From: Rhabdothermincola sp036846205
GTDB taxonomy: Bacteria; Actinomycetota; Acidimicrobiia; Acidimicrobiales; Acidimicrobilacustridaceae
Direction: 5' to 3'
DNA length: 27,206 nucleotides
Assembly (NCBI RefSeq): GCF_036846205.1
Contig: NZ_DAIUCK010000040.1
Span: forward strand, 1 to 27,206
Of this stretch, positions 1 to 7,229 are shown one piece after another. Each line of letters starts with the position of its first letter. The stretch's first letter is position 1. The notes beneath the pieces are model-generated. The model worked only from the letters and a program-made list of their open reading frames with translations, ran no database searches and was not told where the DNA came from. The position numbers were made by a program, and so were the translations under genes.

Positions 1-1
1 G

Positions 2-1135
2 CCGATCTCGCTCCCACCCTTGCCCGGCGACCGGGCACCGGTGGCCTCCCCAGCCCGATCGGCGAGCTTGCCGACCGTCGTGGTCGTGGCGCTCGCCAGC
101 GCCCTGCTCGCCGCGCTGCTCACCGCGGGCCTGCTGCAGGTCTTCGACCGTGACTCGGGGCAGCGTGGCACCGCTCGAAGCACGCTGGAATCGGGAGCCG
201 CGCTCGACATCCAGACCCTGCTTCGCAAGGCCCAACCGTCGGTGGTCACGGTCCATACGGACACCGCCTCGTCGTCGGGGCTCTACGGAGGAGCCGGCAC
301 CGGGGTGGTGGTCGGCGAGGACGGCTACATCCTCACCAACTGGCACGTCATCGGCGGCGCGTCGTCGGTGCGGGTCACCCTCCATGACGGCACCGAGCAT
401 GAAGCGACCCTGGTGGGAGGGTTCCCGAACGACGACATCGCGCTGATCAGGGTGGTCGACGGCCCGTCTCTGGTCCCCGCGGAGCTGGGAAGCTCCAGCT
501 CGATCCAGGTCGGCGACGAGGTGGTCGCCATCGGCAACGCCCTCAACCTGGGCGGGACGCCAAGCGTGACGCGAGGGATCGTGTCGGCCACCGACCGCAC
601 GATTCAGACCCCCGAGATCACCTTGCGTGGTCTCATCCAGACCGATGCCGCCATCAACCCGGGCAACTCCGGTGGACCCCTCCTCGACGTGCAGGGCCGG
701 GTGATCGGCATCAACACCGCGATCATCAGTGACGCCCAGAACATCGGCTTCGCCATCCCTATCGACGCCGTGAAGCCGTTGATCGACGAGCTCAAGCAGG
801 GCCGGGGGATGATCACCCCGTCGTCCGCCTTTCTCGGGGTGGTCACCGAGTCGGTGAACTCGGTGCCCGACGCGGTCCTCGACCAGTACGACGTCAGCGC
901 GTCCAACGGTGCCCTGATCACCGAGGTGCAGCCGGGCACGGCGGCGGATCGCTCGGGCCTACGGATCGGTGATGTCATCACCCGCATCGACGGCCAGCGG
1001 GTGCGATCCCGGGAGGACGTGCTCGCCATCATCCGGTCTCACGACGCCGGTGACGAGATCACCGTCGAGATCGAGCGGGCCGGTCGCAAGACCGAGATCA
1101 CCGTCGAGCTGGGGAGCCGGCTCGGCGGCAACTGA
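2..1135 (+). CDS. HtrA/DegP-like S1C serine protease with PDZ domain (5' end cut by window)
   Basis: Membrane-anchored trypsin-fold protease, expected to act outside the membrane in protein quality control. The frame is open to the left edge, so the true start may be upstream; a TTG at 20 is the first possible start inside the window but has no clear ribosome binding site. Numbered from that TTG: a transmembrane segment at about 19-40, protease domain about 65-265, and a PDZ domain about 275-365 (GTAADRSGLRIGDVI loop). The catalytic triad is complete: His109 in TNWHVI, Asp139 in NDDIALI and Ser217 in GNSGGPL. The family usually has a proline-rich cytoplasmic region before the membrane segment, which would fit a start outside the window. 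The next gene begins 74 bases downstream. The window also holds an inactive-looking relative at 14823-16061. Family assignment is firm; the substrate is unknown. Confidence 0.93.
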   Translation, partial: PISLPPLPGDRAPVASPARSASLPTVVVVALASALLAALLTAGLLQVFDRDSGQRGTARSTLESGAALDIQTLLRKAQPSVVTVHTDTASSSGLYGGAGTGVVVGEDGYILTNWHVIGGASSVRVTLHDGTEHEATLVGGFPNDDIALIRVVDGPSLVPAELGSSSSIQVGDEVVAIGNALNLGGTPSVTRGIVSATDRTIQTPEITLRGLIQTDAAINPGNSGGPLLDVQGRVIGINTAIISDAQNIGFAIPIDAVKPLIDELKQGRGMITPSSAFLGVVTESVNSVPDAVLDQYDVSASNGALITEVQPGTAADRSGLRIGDVITRIDGQRVRSREDVLAIIRSHDAGDEITVEIERAGRKTEITVELGSRLGGN

Positions 1136-1168
1136 GCGCGCCGGGAACCATGCCGCCCGGGAGCGGGG

Positions 1169-1174
1169 TACGCT
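1169..1174 (+). promoter_or_regulatory. candidate -10 element (TACGCT) before the 93-aa gene
   Basis: TACGCT matches the actinobacterial TANNNT -10 pattern. It would place the transcription start near 1181 and leave a 5' UTR of about 29 bases containing GAGAGG at 1194-1199. No clear -35 is visible. A single hexamer is weak evidence by itself. Confidence 0.35.
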
Positions 1175-1209
1175 CGCGGTCCCGATCGAGTCAGAGAGGC
1201 CACCAGTCC

Positions 1210-1491
1210 ATGACCAGCGTCGAACCAGAGGAACCACCGCGGGGAGCCGTGAAGATCGTCTACCTCGGCCCGGTCGCGCCCCACTGGGAGGTGCGTTCGG
1301 AGTTCGGTGACCGGGCGGTCATCGACGCGTTCCGTGATCGGGCGATGGCCCGCCTGCTACTGCTCCCCCCACACGATCCGCAGTTCCGCCGGAACCGGGA
1401 GCGGGTGGCGCGCGATGCCGAGCGTGAGCACCTCATCCTCGAGTGGGATCTGGGCTTCCCCGAGGACGAGGAGCTCGTGCCCACTCGCTGA
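1210..1491 (+). CDS. hypothetical protein, 93 aa
   Basis: I do not recognise a family. The ATG at 1210 is chosen over the in-frame ATG at 1150 because GAGAGG lies 10 bases before it and the recognisable protein-like sequence starts after it. The product is soluble and highly charged, with no signal peptide or membrane segment. It opens with an acidic, proline-containing stretch, then a strand-like segment (VKIVYLGPVAPHWEV), a charged Arg/Asp-rich helix, and an acidic end. It sits between an HtrA protease gene and ppk1 on the same strand, 39 bases before ppk1, but ppk1 appears to have its own promoter. The base composition matches its neighbours. That it is a real gene is likely from the spacing and codon use; no function can be given. 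Confidence 0.62.
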   Translation: MTSVEPEEPPRGAVKIVYLGPVAPHWEVRSEFGDRAVIDAFRDRAMARLLLLPPHDPQFRRNRERVARDAEREHLILEWDLGFPEDEELVPTR

Positions 1492-1518
1492 GCCCGTCCT
1501 GAGCCGGCGGTCCATCGC

Positions 1519-1524
1519 TACTGT
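1519..1524 (+). promoter_or_regulatory. -10 element of leaderless ppk1 promoter (TACTGT)
   Basis: TACTGT fits TANNNT, and its last T lies 7 bases before the A of the ppk1 ATG. Transcription would start at or next to the start codon, which explains why no Shine-Dalgarno sequence precedes ppk1. The same geometry recurs before several other genes in this window. Confidence 0.6.
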
Positions 1525-1530
1525 GGATTC

Positions 1531-3669
1531 ATGTCCGGCTCGCCCCCCGTGATCACCACGAACACGATCGGCGCGCCGCTCGAGGTCCCGCCAGCCGACG
1601 AGCTCGCTGCGAGCCCGGCCCGGTTCCTCAACCGCGAGCTCTCTTGGCTCGACTTCAACGCCCGGGTGCTGCACCTGGCCGAGGACCCGAACGTCCCCCT
1701 ACTCGAGCGGGTCAAGTTCCTGGCCATCTTCAGTCAGAACCTCGACGAGTTCTTCCAGGTGCGGGTCGCCGGGCTGAAGGATCAGGTCGCAGCCGGGGTC
1801 TCCAGCACGACCCCCGACGGGCGGACGGCCGCCCAGCAGCTCCTCGACATCCGCGACCGGGTCGACGCGCTCTGCCGCCACCAGCAGGACGTCTTCCTGA
1901 CCCAGGTCGTGCCGGCGCTGGCGGAGAAGGGGATCGTCTTCTCGAGCTACGACGAGCTCGACGACGACGACCGCAAGCATCTCGACGAAGTCTTCGAGGA
2001 GCGGATCTTCCCCGTGCTCACCCCGCTGGCCGTCGACCCCGGGCACCCCTTCCCGTACATCTCGGATCTCTCGCTCAACCTGGCCGTGATCGTCCACGAT
2101 CCCCAGACGGGGTCGCGCCGGTTCGCCCGGGTCAAGGTCCCGAACCTGCTCCCGCGGTTCGTGGTGATGCCCGACGGGGAGCGGTTCGTGCCCCTCGAGC
2201 AGGTGATCGCCGCCCACCTCGGTTCGCTGTTCCCCGGCATGGAGATCGGCTCACACCACTCCTTCCGGGTGACTCGCAACGCGGACCTCACGCTCGAGGA
2301 AGAAGAGGCCGACGACCTGCTCGCGGCGGTGGAGATGGAGCTGCGCCGCCGCCGGTTCGGGCGTGCCGTCCGTCTCGAGGTCGACCACGAGATCTCCGGC
2401 GAGATCCTCGACCTGCTCCGGCGGGAGCTCGACGTCGAGGAGGAAGACGTCTACCGGCAGGCAGGGCCGCTCGATCTGGGCGGGCTGTGGTCGGTGCACG
2501 CGCTCGATCGTCCGGATCTCAAGGACCCGGTGTGGGTGCCGATCACCGAGGGGCGGCTGGCGAGCCGGGAGGAGCGCGGGGTGAGCTTCTTCAACGTCAT
2601 CCGCGCCGGCGACGTGCTCGTCCACCACCCGTACACGAGTTTCGGGACCTCGGTCGAGGAGTTCATCCGTCAAGCCTCGAACGACCCGAAGGTCCTCGCC
2701 ATCAAGATCACCCTCTACCGCACGTCGGGTGACAGCTCGATCATCCAGTCCCTGATCCGCGCTGCCGAGCGGGGCAAGCAGGTCGCCGCGCTCGTCGAGC
2801 TCAAGGCCCGCTTCGACGAGGAGAAGAACATCGTCTGGGCCCGAGAGCTCGAGAAGGCGGGAGTCCACGTCGTGTATGGGCTGGTGGGGTTGAAGATCCA
2901 CACCAAGACCACGCTGGTGGTCCGGGAGGAGAGCGAAGGGATCCGTCGCTACTGCCACATCGGGACCGGCAACTACAACCCGCGCACCGCCCGTCTCTAC
3001 GAGGATCTGGGCCTGCTGACCTGCGATCCTGACATCGGCTCCGACCTGACACAGTTGTTCAACCTGTTGACCGGTTATGCCCGGGAGCCCGAGTTCAAGA
3101 AGCTCCTGGTGGCCCCGAGTGACCTGCGGGGTGCGATCCGCTCGCTCATCGAGCGCGAAGCGCGCGCCGGTGCCGCAGGCCGGATCACCATGAAGATGAA
3201 CAGCCTGGTCGACGCCGAGATGATCGACGCGCTCTATGCCGCGTCGCGGGCCGGTGTCCGCATCGATCTGCTGGTACGGGGTATCTGCAGCCTGCGGCCA
3301 GGGGTGCCGGGATTGTCGGACACGATCCGGGTCCGCTCGATCGTGGGGCGCTACCTCGAGCACTCGCGCATCTTCCGCTTCGAGCACGGCGGCTCCTCCG
3401 AGGGTGCCGGCGACGGCGTGCCCGCCTACTACATCGGTTCCGCCGACCTCATGCCACGCAACCTGGACCGGCGGGTGGAGGCTCTCGTCCCGGTCGAGGC
3501 CCCGGCGCTGCGGGCCCAGCTCGATGAGATCCTCGCGGTGTCCTTCGCTGACGACACGCTTGCCTGGGAGCTGTGCCCCGACGGCACGTGGCGACACGTG
3601 GAGGGTGCCGGTGAGGTCGAGACGCACCGCCGCCTGCAGGAGCTGGCCCTGGCCCGACGGACGGCATGA
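1531..3669 (+). CDS. ppk1: polyphosphate kinase 1
   Basis: Makes long-chain inorganic polyphosphate from ATP, reversibly, through a phosphohistidine intermediate. At 712 aa it has the normal family length (about 690-740) and the usual domain order: N-terminal helical domain (opening FLNRELSWLDFNARVL, about residues 31-46), head domain about 130-330, and two phospholipase-D-like C-terminal domains. The HxK motif GLKIHTK places the expected autophosphorylated histidine at His457. It is followed by HIGTGNYNPRTARLYED, a family hallmark. The second conserved histidine is His611 in YLEHSRIFRF, matching E. coli His592. The ATG at 1531 has no Shine-Dalgarno sequence but has a well-placed -10 hexamer. 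The stop codon overlaps the ATG of the NUDIX gene (ATGA), so the two are probably translated together. Location upstream of the pst genes fits phosphate storage. Identification is secure. Confidence 0.97.
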   Translation: MSGSPPVITTNTIGAPLEVPPADELAASPARFLNRELSWLDFNARVLHLAEDPNVPLLERVKFLAIFSQNLDEFFQVRVAGLKDQVAAGVSSTTPDGRTAAQQLLDIRDRVDALCRHQQDVFLTQVVPALAEKGIVFSSYDELDDDDRKHLDEVFEERIFPVLTPLAVDPGHPFPYISDLSLNLAVIVHDPQTGSRRFARVKVPNLLPRFVVMPDGERFVPLEQVIAAHLGSLFPGMEIGSHHSFRVTRNADLTLEEEEADDLLAAVEMELRRRRFGRAVRLEVDHEISGEILDLLRRELDVEEEDVYRQAGPLDLGGLWSVHALDRPDLKDPVWVPITEGRLASREERGVSFFNVIRAGDVLVHHPYTSFGTSVEEFIRQASNDPKVLAIKITLYRTSGDSSIIQSLIRAAERGKQVAALVELKARFDEEKNIVWARELEKAGVHVVYGLVGLKIHTKTTLVVREESEGIRRYCHIGTGNYNPRTARLYEDLGLLTCDPDIGSDLTQLFNLLTGYAREPEFKKLLVAPSDLRGAIRSLIEREARAGAAGRITMKMNSLVDAEMIDALYAASRAGVRIDLLVRGICSLRPGVPGLSDTIRVRSIVGRYLEHSRIFRFEHGGSSEGAGDGVPAYYIGSADLMPRNLDRRVEALVPVEAPALRAQLDEILAVSFADDTLAWELCPDGTWRHVEGAGEVETHRRLQELALARRTA

Positions 3670-4142
3670 CCGACGGAGGCTGGATCGGGTCGGTGAGTGG
3701 TGAGCGGCCGATGGACCTCGCGGCTCGTGCGGGTGCGGGACACGACGGCGCCTACGAGGTGGAGGCCGCGGGAGGCGTGGTTTGCCGCCCGCACGGCCGC
3801 GGATGGCAGGTGGCGATCGTCCATCGCCCCAGGTACGACGACTGGACCTTCCCCAAGGGCAAGCTCGAGCCCGGGGAGCTGGCGGAGCAGGCTGCCCTAC
3901 GGGAGGTCGAGGAGGAGACGGGCATGGAGTGCAGGCTCGGCGAGGAGCTGTCCCCCGTCACCTACATCGATCACCGGGGCCGTCGCAAGCGGGTGCGTTA
4001 CTGGGCGATGACCGTGGCGGGAGGGGCATTCGAACCCAACGCGGAGGTCGACGAGCTGCGATGGTTGGATCTCGACGCGGCGGTCGACCAGCTCACCTAC
4101 CCTCATGACCGGACCGTTCTGGAGTCGTTCACCCGCTCGTAA
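3666..4142 (+). CDS. NUDIX hydrolase (MutT1/Ap4A hydrolase-like)
   Basis: Hydrolyses a nucleoside diphosphate linked to another group; the exact substrate is not shown by the sequence. The NUDIX box G-x5-E-x7-REUxEExGU is perfect at residues 65-87 (from Gly in KGKLEPGE to EEETGM). The preceding WTFPKGKLEPGE stretch resembles diadenosine polyphosphate hydrolases and the N-terminal half of mycobacterial MutT1. In Mycobacterium tuberculosis mutT1 also neighbours ppk1, but that protein carries a second, histidine-phosphatase domain that is absent here: this protein is only 158 aa. The ATG at 3666 overlaps the ppk1 stop by 4 bases; an in-frame ATG at 3711 would drop a poorly conserved leader of 15 residues and cannot be ruled out. 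The last 27 bases of the gene carry part of the putative PHO-box array that serves pstS. Confidence 0.88.
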   Translation: MTDGGWIGSVSGERPMDLAARAGAGHDGAYEVEAAGGVVCRPHGRGWQVAIVHRPRYDDWTFPKGKLEPGELAEQAALREVEEETGMECRLGEELSPVTYIDHRGRRKRVRYWAMTVAGGAFEPNAEVDELRWLDLDAAVDQLTYPHDRTVLESFTRS

Positions 4143-4170
4143 CCCATCGTTCGACTCTTGCTCATCTCCG
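4116..4170 (+). promoter_or_regulatory. putative PHO-box array (11-bp direct repeats) for pstS
   Basis: Units resembling the actinobacterial PHO-box half-site GTTCACC begin at 4116 (GTTCTGG), 4127 (GTTCACC, exact), 4138 (CGTAACC, weak), 4149 (GTTCGAC) and 4160 (GCTCATC). The spacing is exactly 11 bp each time, the spacing known for PhoP/RegX3-type binding to direct repeats. The array runs through the stop codon of the NUDIX gene and ends about 28 bp before a TANNNT hexamer, a suitable place for activation of the pst promoter by the RegX3-like regulator encoded at 10202. Binding itself is inferred. Confidence 0.65.
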
Positions 4171-4197
4171 GAGCCCGATCGCGTTACCTGGTCCTCG

Positions 4198-4203
4198 TAC
4201 GGT
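4198..4203 (+). promoter_or_regulatory. candidate -10 element (TACGGT) of the pst promoter
   Basis: TACGGT fits TANNNT and lies 28 bp after the PHO-like array. It predicts a transcription start near 4210 and a 5' UTR of about 74 bases that contains a strong hairpin and the pstS ribosome binding site. Confidence 0.45.
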
Positions 4204-4218
4204 CCGGATCGGTGAAAG

Positions 4219-4250
4219 GCACGGATCGCCCCGCGAAGGCGAATCCGTGC
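4219..4250 (+). promoter_or_regulatory. 12-bp hairpin in the pstS 5' UTR
   Basis: Bases 4219-4230 pair with 4238-4250 as 12 base pairs with one bulged A at 4242 and a 7-base loop (CCGCGAA). Every pair is Watson-Crick. It lies between the predicted transcription start and the Shine-Dalgarno sequence at 4271. No T run follows, so it is not a standard intrinsic terminator; mRNA stabilisation, attenuation or a protein-binding site are all possible. Confidence 0.5.
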
Positions 4251-4283
4251 ACGTCCGTTCCGAGTCCACCAAGGAGAAGCTGC

Positions 4284-5345
4284 GTGCGATCGAACAGGCG
4301 ACCAGGGTCGGCGATGGTGCTCCTCATGGGCGGCTTGGCGCTGCTGGCCGCGGCCTGCGGTGGGAGTGACTCGACCTCCACGAAGGCCACGACCGGCGGC
4401 GCCGGCGGGAAGGTGATGGTGTCGGGATCCTCCACGGTGCAACCCATCTCCCAGCTGGTGGCCGAGCTGTTCGAGGACGCGGGGTCGAGCGCGCAGATCA
4501 CCGTCGACGGGCCGGGTACGGGCGACGGGTTCAAGCTCTTCTGCAACGGCGAGACCGATGTCTCCGACGCCTCCCGGCCGATCAAGAAGGAGGAGGCGGA
4601 TGCCTGCGCCGCCAAGGGGATCGAGTTCATCGAGCTGAAGATCGCATTCGACGGTCTCACGGTCATGACCAACCCGGCGAATGAGTCCGTGGACTGCCTC
4701 GCCAAGGAGGACCTGTACGCGATCGTCGGTCCTGAGTCACGAGGCTTCAACAACTGGAAGGACGCCGCGGCCCTGGCGGCCGAGCTCGGTTCGACCACCA
4801 CGTTCCCCGACGCCCGCCTCGACATCACCGCGCCGGGGACGGAGTCAGGCACCTACGATGCTTTCATCGAGCTGGCGACGGAGAAGATCGCGGCCAAGCG
4901 AGCAGAGGAAGGCAAGATCGCCAAAGATGACGTGAAGACCCTGCGTCCCGACTACACCTCCCAGTCGAATGACAACGCCATCCTCCAAGCGATGGAGGGC
5001 AGCAAGACCCCGTTCGGCTGGGTCGGGTTCGCCTTCGCGGAGGAGGCCGGCGACCAGATCAAGGAGATTGCGATCAAGGACAAGGAGGGCAGCTGCATCA
5101 GCCCCACGTCCGAGACGATTGCCGACGGCTCCTACCCCCTGTCGCGTTCCCTGTACGTCTACGTGAACAAGAGCAAGGCGGAGACCAACGCTGCGCTGGC
5201 GGACTACATGGACTTCTACCTCTCCGACGACGGCTTGAAGGCGGTTGAGGAGGCGGGCTACATCTCGCTGCCGGCGGACCAGATCGAGCAGACCCGGACG
5301 ATCTGGGCCGACCGCACGGCCGGCACCCGCGACGGGGGCCGGTGA
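4284..5345 (+). CDS. pstS: phosphate ABC transporter, substrate-binding lipoprotein PstS
   Basis: Captures phosphate outside the membrane and delivers it to PstC/PstA. The GTG at 4284 is chosen because AAGGAG (4271-4276) lies 7 bases upstream and because it yields a proper lipoprotein signal: charged start (MRSNRRPG), hydrophobic core and lipobox LAAAC with Cys25. After a Ser/Thr/Gly linker the mature protein begins with the typical phosphate-binding segment VSGSSTVQPISQLVAELF. Other family motifs follow: the DGPGTGDGFKLFC region, DVSDASRPIKKEE, and APGTESGTYDAFIE. Length, 353 aa, is normal for PstS. The stop codon overlaps the pstC GTG (GTGA), so pstS and pstC are translationally coupled. 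Putative PHO boxes and a UTR hairpin lie upstream, implying induction by phosphate starvation. Confidence 0.96.
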   Translation: MRSNRRPGSAMVLLMGGLALLAAACGGSDSTSTKATTGGAGGKVMVSGSSTVQPISQLVAELFEDAGSSAQITVDGPGTGDGFKLFCNGETDVSDASRPIKKEEADACAAKGIEFIELKIAFDGLTVMTNPANESVDCLAKEDLYAIVGPESRGFNNWKDAAALAAELGSTTTFPDARLDITAPGTESGTYDAFIELATEKIAAKRAEEGKIAKDDVKTLRPDYTSQSNDNAILQAMEGSKTPFGWVGFAFAEEAGDQIKEIAIKDKEGSCISPTSETIADGSYPLSRSLYVYVNKSKAETNAALADYMDFYLSDDGLKAVEEAGYISLPADQIEQTRTIWADRTAGTRDGGR

Positions 5346-6265
5346 CCGCACCACTGTCGATCGCCGATCTGCAGGGCAACCCTGCCCGCCGGCGGAGGAA
5401 CGCGCAGGTCCGCTGGGCATTCTTCGTCATGGCGTTCGTCTCGATCGTCATCAGTGCCCTGATCATCGGCTCGCTGTTCGGCGAGGCATGGTCCTTCGTC
5501 CGCCAGGTGGACCTGGGCTCGCTGTGGTCCGACGGTTGGTTCCCCCGGCGCGGCCAGTTCGACCTGCGCACCGTGATCGTGGGCACCATCCTGGTGGCGG
5601 TGATCGCCATGGTCATCGCCGTGCCGATCGGGCTGGGGGCCGCGATCTACCTCAGCGAATACGCCGGCACCAGGGTGCGGCGGTTGCTGAAACCCTCGCT
5701 CGAGATCCTCGCCGGGATCCCCAGCGTGGTGCTGGGCTTCTTCGCTCTCACCGTCATCTCACCGGAGGTCATCCGGCGGATCTTCACCGACGCGCCCCAG
5801 TCGAACCTGCTCGCTGCGGGAATCGGCGTGGGGATCCTGACCATCCCGCTGATGGCGGCCGTGTCGGAAGACGCCTTGCGCTCGGTTCCCCAGGCCCTGC
5901 GGGAAGGGGCGTACGGCATGGGCGCCCGGAAGATGACGGTGGTGCTGCGGGTGGTCGTGCCGGCAGCCATCTCCGGCCTGGTGGCGGCGTTCATCCTGGC
6001 CGTGTCGAGGGCTGTGGGGGAGACCATGGTGGTGCTCATCGCCGCCGGCGGCGGGGGTGGAGCGCTGTTCACCGTGGATCCCCTCGACCAGGGACTCACC
6101 ATGACCGCGGCGATGGCCACACAAGCCCGGGGAACCGATCAGGTGGCGGGGGAGGGTCTGGCCTTCCAGAGCCTGTTCTTCATCGGCCTCCTGTTGTTCT
6201 TCACCACCCTGCTGCTCAACCTGGTGGCCGACCGGTTCGTCCGGAAGGTCCGCCACGCCTACTGA
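5342..6265 (+). CDS. pstC: phosphate ABC transporter permease PstC
   Basis: One of the two membrane subunits forming the phosphate channel with PstA. The GTG at 5342 overlaps the pstS stop by 4 bases. The 307-aa protein has a cytoplasmic N-terminus, a first membrane helix at about 22-45, and a further five or so helices. The region GTILVAVIAMVIAVPIGLGA starts the conserved permease core, and LSEYAGTRVRR and KPSLEILAGIPSVVLGFFAL are characteristic of PstC. The EAA-type cytoplasmic loop that contacts PstB is EGAYGMGARKMTVVLRVVVP. The SRAVGETMVVLIAAGG segment near the end is also typical. The pstA gene follows 10 bases later. Identification rests on these motifs and on gene order. Confidence 0.95.
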   Translation: MTAPLSIADLQGNPARRRRNAQVRWAFFVMAFVSIVISALIIGSLFGEAWSFVRQVDLGSLWSDGWFPRRGQFDLRTVIVGTILVAVIAMVIAVPIGLGAAIYLSEYAGTRVRRLLKPSLEILAGIPSVVLGFFALTVISPEVIRRIFTDAPQSNLLAAGIGVGILTIPLMAAVSEDALRSVPQALREGAYGMGARKMTVVLRVVVPAAISGLVAAFILAVSRAVGETMVVLIAAGGGGGALFTVDPLDQGLTMTAAMATQARGTDQVAGEGLAFQSLFFIGLLLFFTTLLLNLVADRFVRKVRHAY

Positions 6266-6275
6266 GGTTCGTGCC

Positions 6276-7229
6276 ATGGCGCTCGTGACCACCATCGGGC
6301 AGGGAGGCAAGGCAGCGGCTGCCTCAGTCCGGGCCGAGCTGACCGAACGTCGCACCGACGTGTCGGGCGCGGTGTTCAAGGTTGCCTTGTTGAGCGCACT
6401 CGCCCTCTCGGTGGGCGTCCTGGTGGTGCTGCTGACCAGCCAGGTGGTCGCGGGGTGGCCCGTGCTGTCCAGCCGGCTGGGTGACTTCCTCACGGCGACG
6501 ACGAACTCCAATCCGGATCGGGCAGGGATCTCCCAAGCGTTGAAGGGCTCGTTCTGGATCGGCTTGATCGTGGTGGTGGTCGCGTTCCCCATCGGCATCG
6601 GCGCGGCCGTGTACCTCGAGGAGTACGCCGTCCACAACCGGATGACCAGGATGATCGACACAGCGATCCGGAACCTGGCGGGGGTGCCCTCGATCGTCTA
6701 CGGCATCTTGGGCTTCGCGGTGTTCGTGAAGGCGCTCGGTGACCTCACCGGTGGGAAGTCAGTGCTCGCGGCGGGTCTCACGGTGGCGGTGCTGGTGATG
6801 CCCATCGTGATCATCACCTCGGCCGAGGCCCTACGAGCGGTGCCTGACGGCATCCGGGAGGCTGGCTTCGGGGTCGGGGCGACGCGTTGGGAGGTGATCC
6901 GCCACCACGTGTTGCCCTACGCCGCACCGGGGATTCTCACCGGGACCGTACTCAGCCTGGCCCGCGCCCTCGGTGAGGCGGCACCGCTTCTGCTCGTGGG
7001 CGCCGTCCTCGGCCGCCTGGGGTCGAATCCGGGTTGGTTCGACCCCAGCGCCCTCAGGGAGCAGTTCACTGCCATGCCCGCGCTCATCGCCGATTGGGCG
7101 GGCGAAGCCAAGGCGGGGTTCCGGGCGAACACCGCCGCGGCGATCGTGGTCATGCTGGTGGTCGTGCTTCTCGCCAACGCGGGTGCCATCGTGTTGCGCA
7201 ACCGATACGAGAAGAAGAGGCAGACGTGA
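6276..7229 (+). CDS. pstA: phosphate ABC transporter permease PstA
   Basis: Second membrane subunit of the high-affinity phosphate transporter. It starts at ATG 6276, 10 bases after pstC, preceded by GAGG overlapping the pstC stop. The 317-aa product has a soluble N-terminus of about 35 residues, a first membrane helix at about 37-57, and a core beginning GSFWIGLIVVVVAFPIGIGA. The motif YLEEYAVHNRMTRMIDTAIRNLAGVPSIVYGILGF spans the PstA signature region (residues about 113-147). The EAA loop is EAGFGVGATRWEVIRHHVLP, followed by SLARALGEAAPLLLVGA. A last helix ends in a basic tail. The stop overlaps the pstB GTG by 4 bases. Function is assigned with high confidence from family motifs and position. 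Confidence 0.95.
   Translation: MALVTTIGQGGKAAAASVRAELTERRTDVSGAVFKVALLSALALSVGVLVVLLTSQVVAGWPVLSSRLGDFLTATTNSNPDRAGISQALKGSFWIGLIVVVVAFPIGIGAAVYLEEYAVHNRMTRMIDTAIRNLAGVPSIVYGILGFAVFVKALGDLTGGKSVLAAGLTVAVLVMPIVIITSAEALRAVPDGIREAGFGVGATRWEVIRHHVLPYAAPGILTGTVLSLARALGEAAPLLLVGAVLGRLGSNPGWFDPSALREQFTAMPALIADWAGEAKAGFRANTAAAIVVMLVVVLLANAGAIVLRNRYEKKRQT

Noticed and set aside
2251..3627. Long minus-strand open frame of about 458 codons inside ppk1
   Set aside because: It lies fully antisense to a clearly identified gene; high GC makes long antisense open frames common, and its translation shows no recognisable domain.
5759..6661. Minus-strand open frame of 300 codons across pstC and pstA
   Set aside because: Antisense to two secure genes, with low-complexity composition and no motifs.
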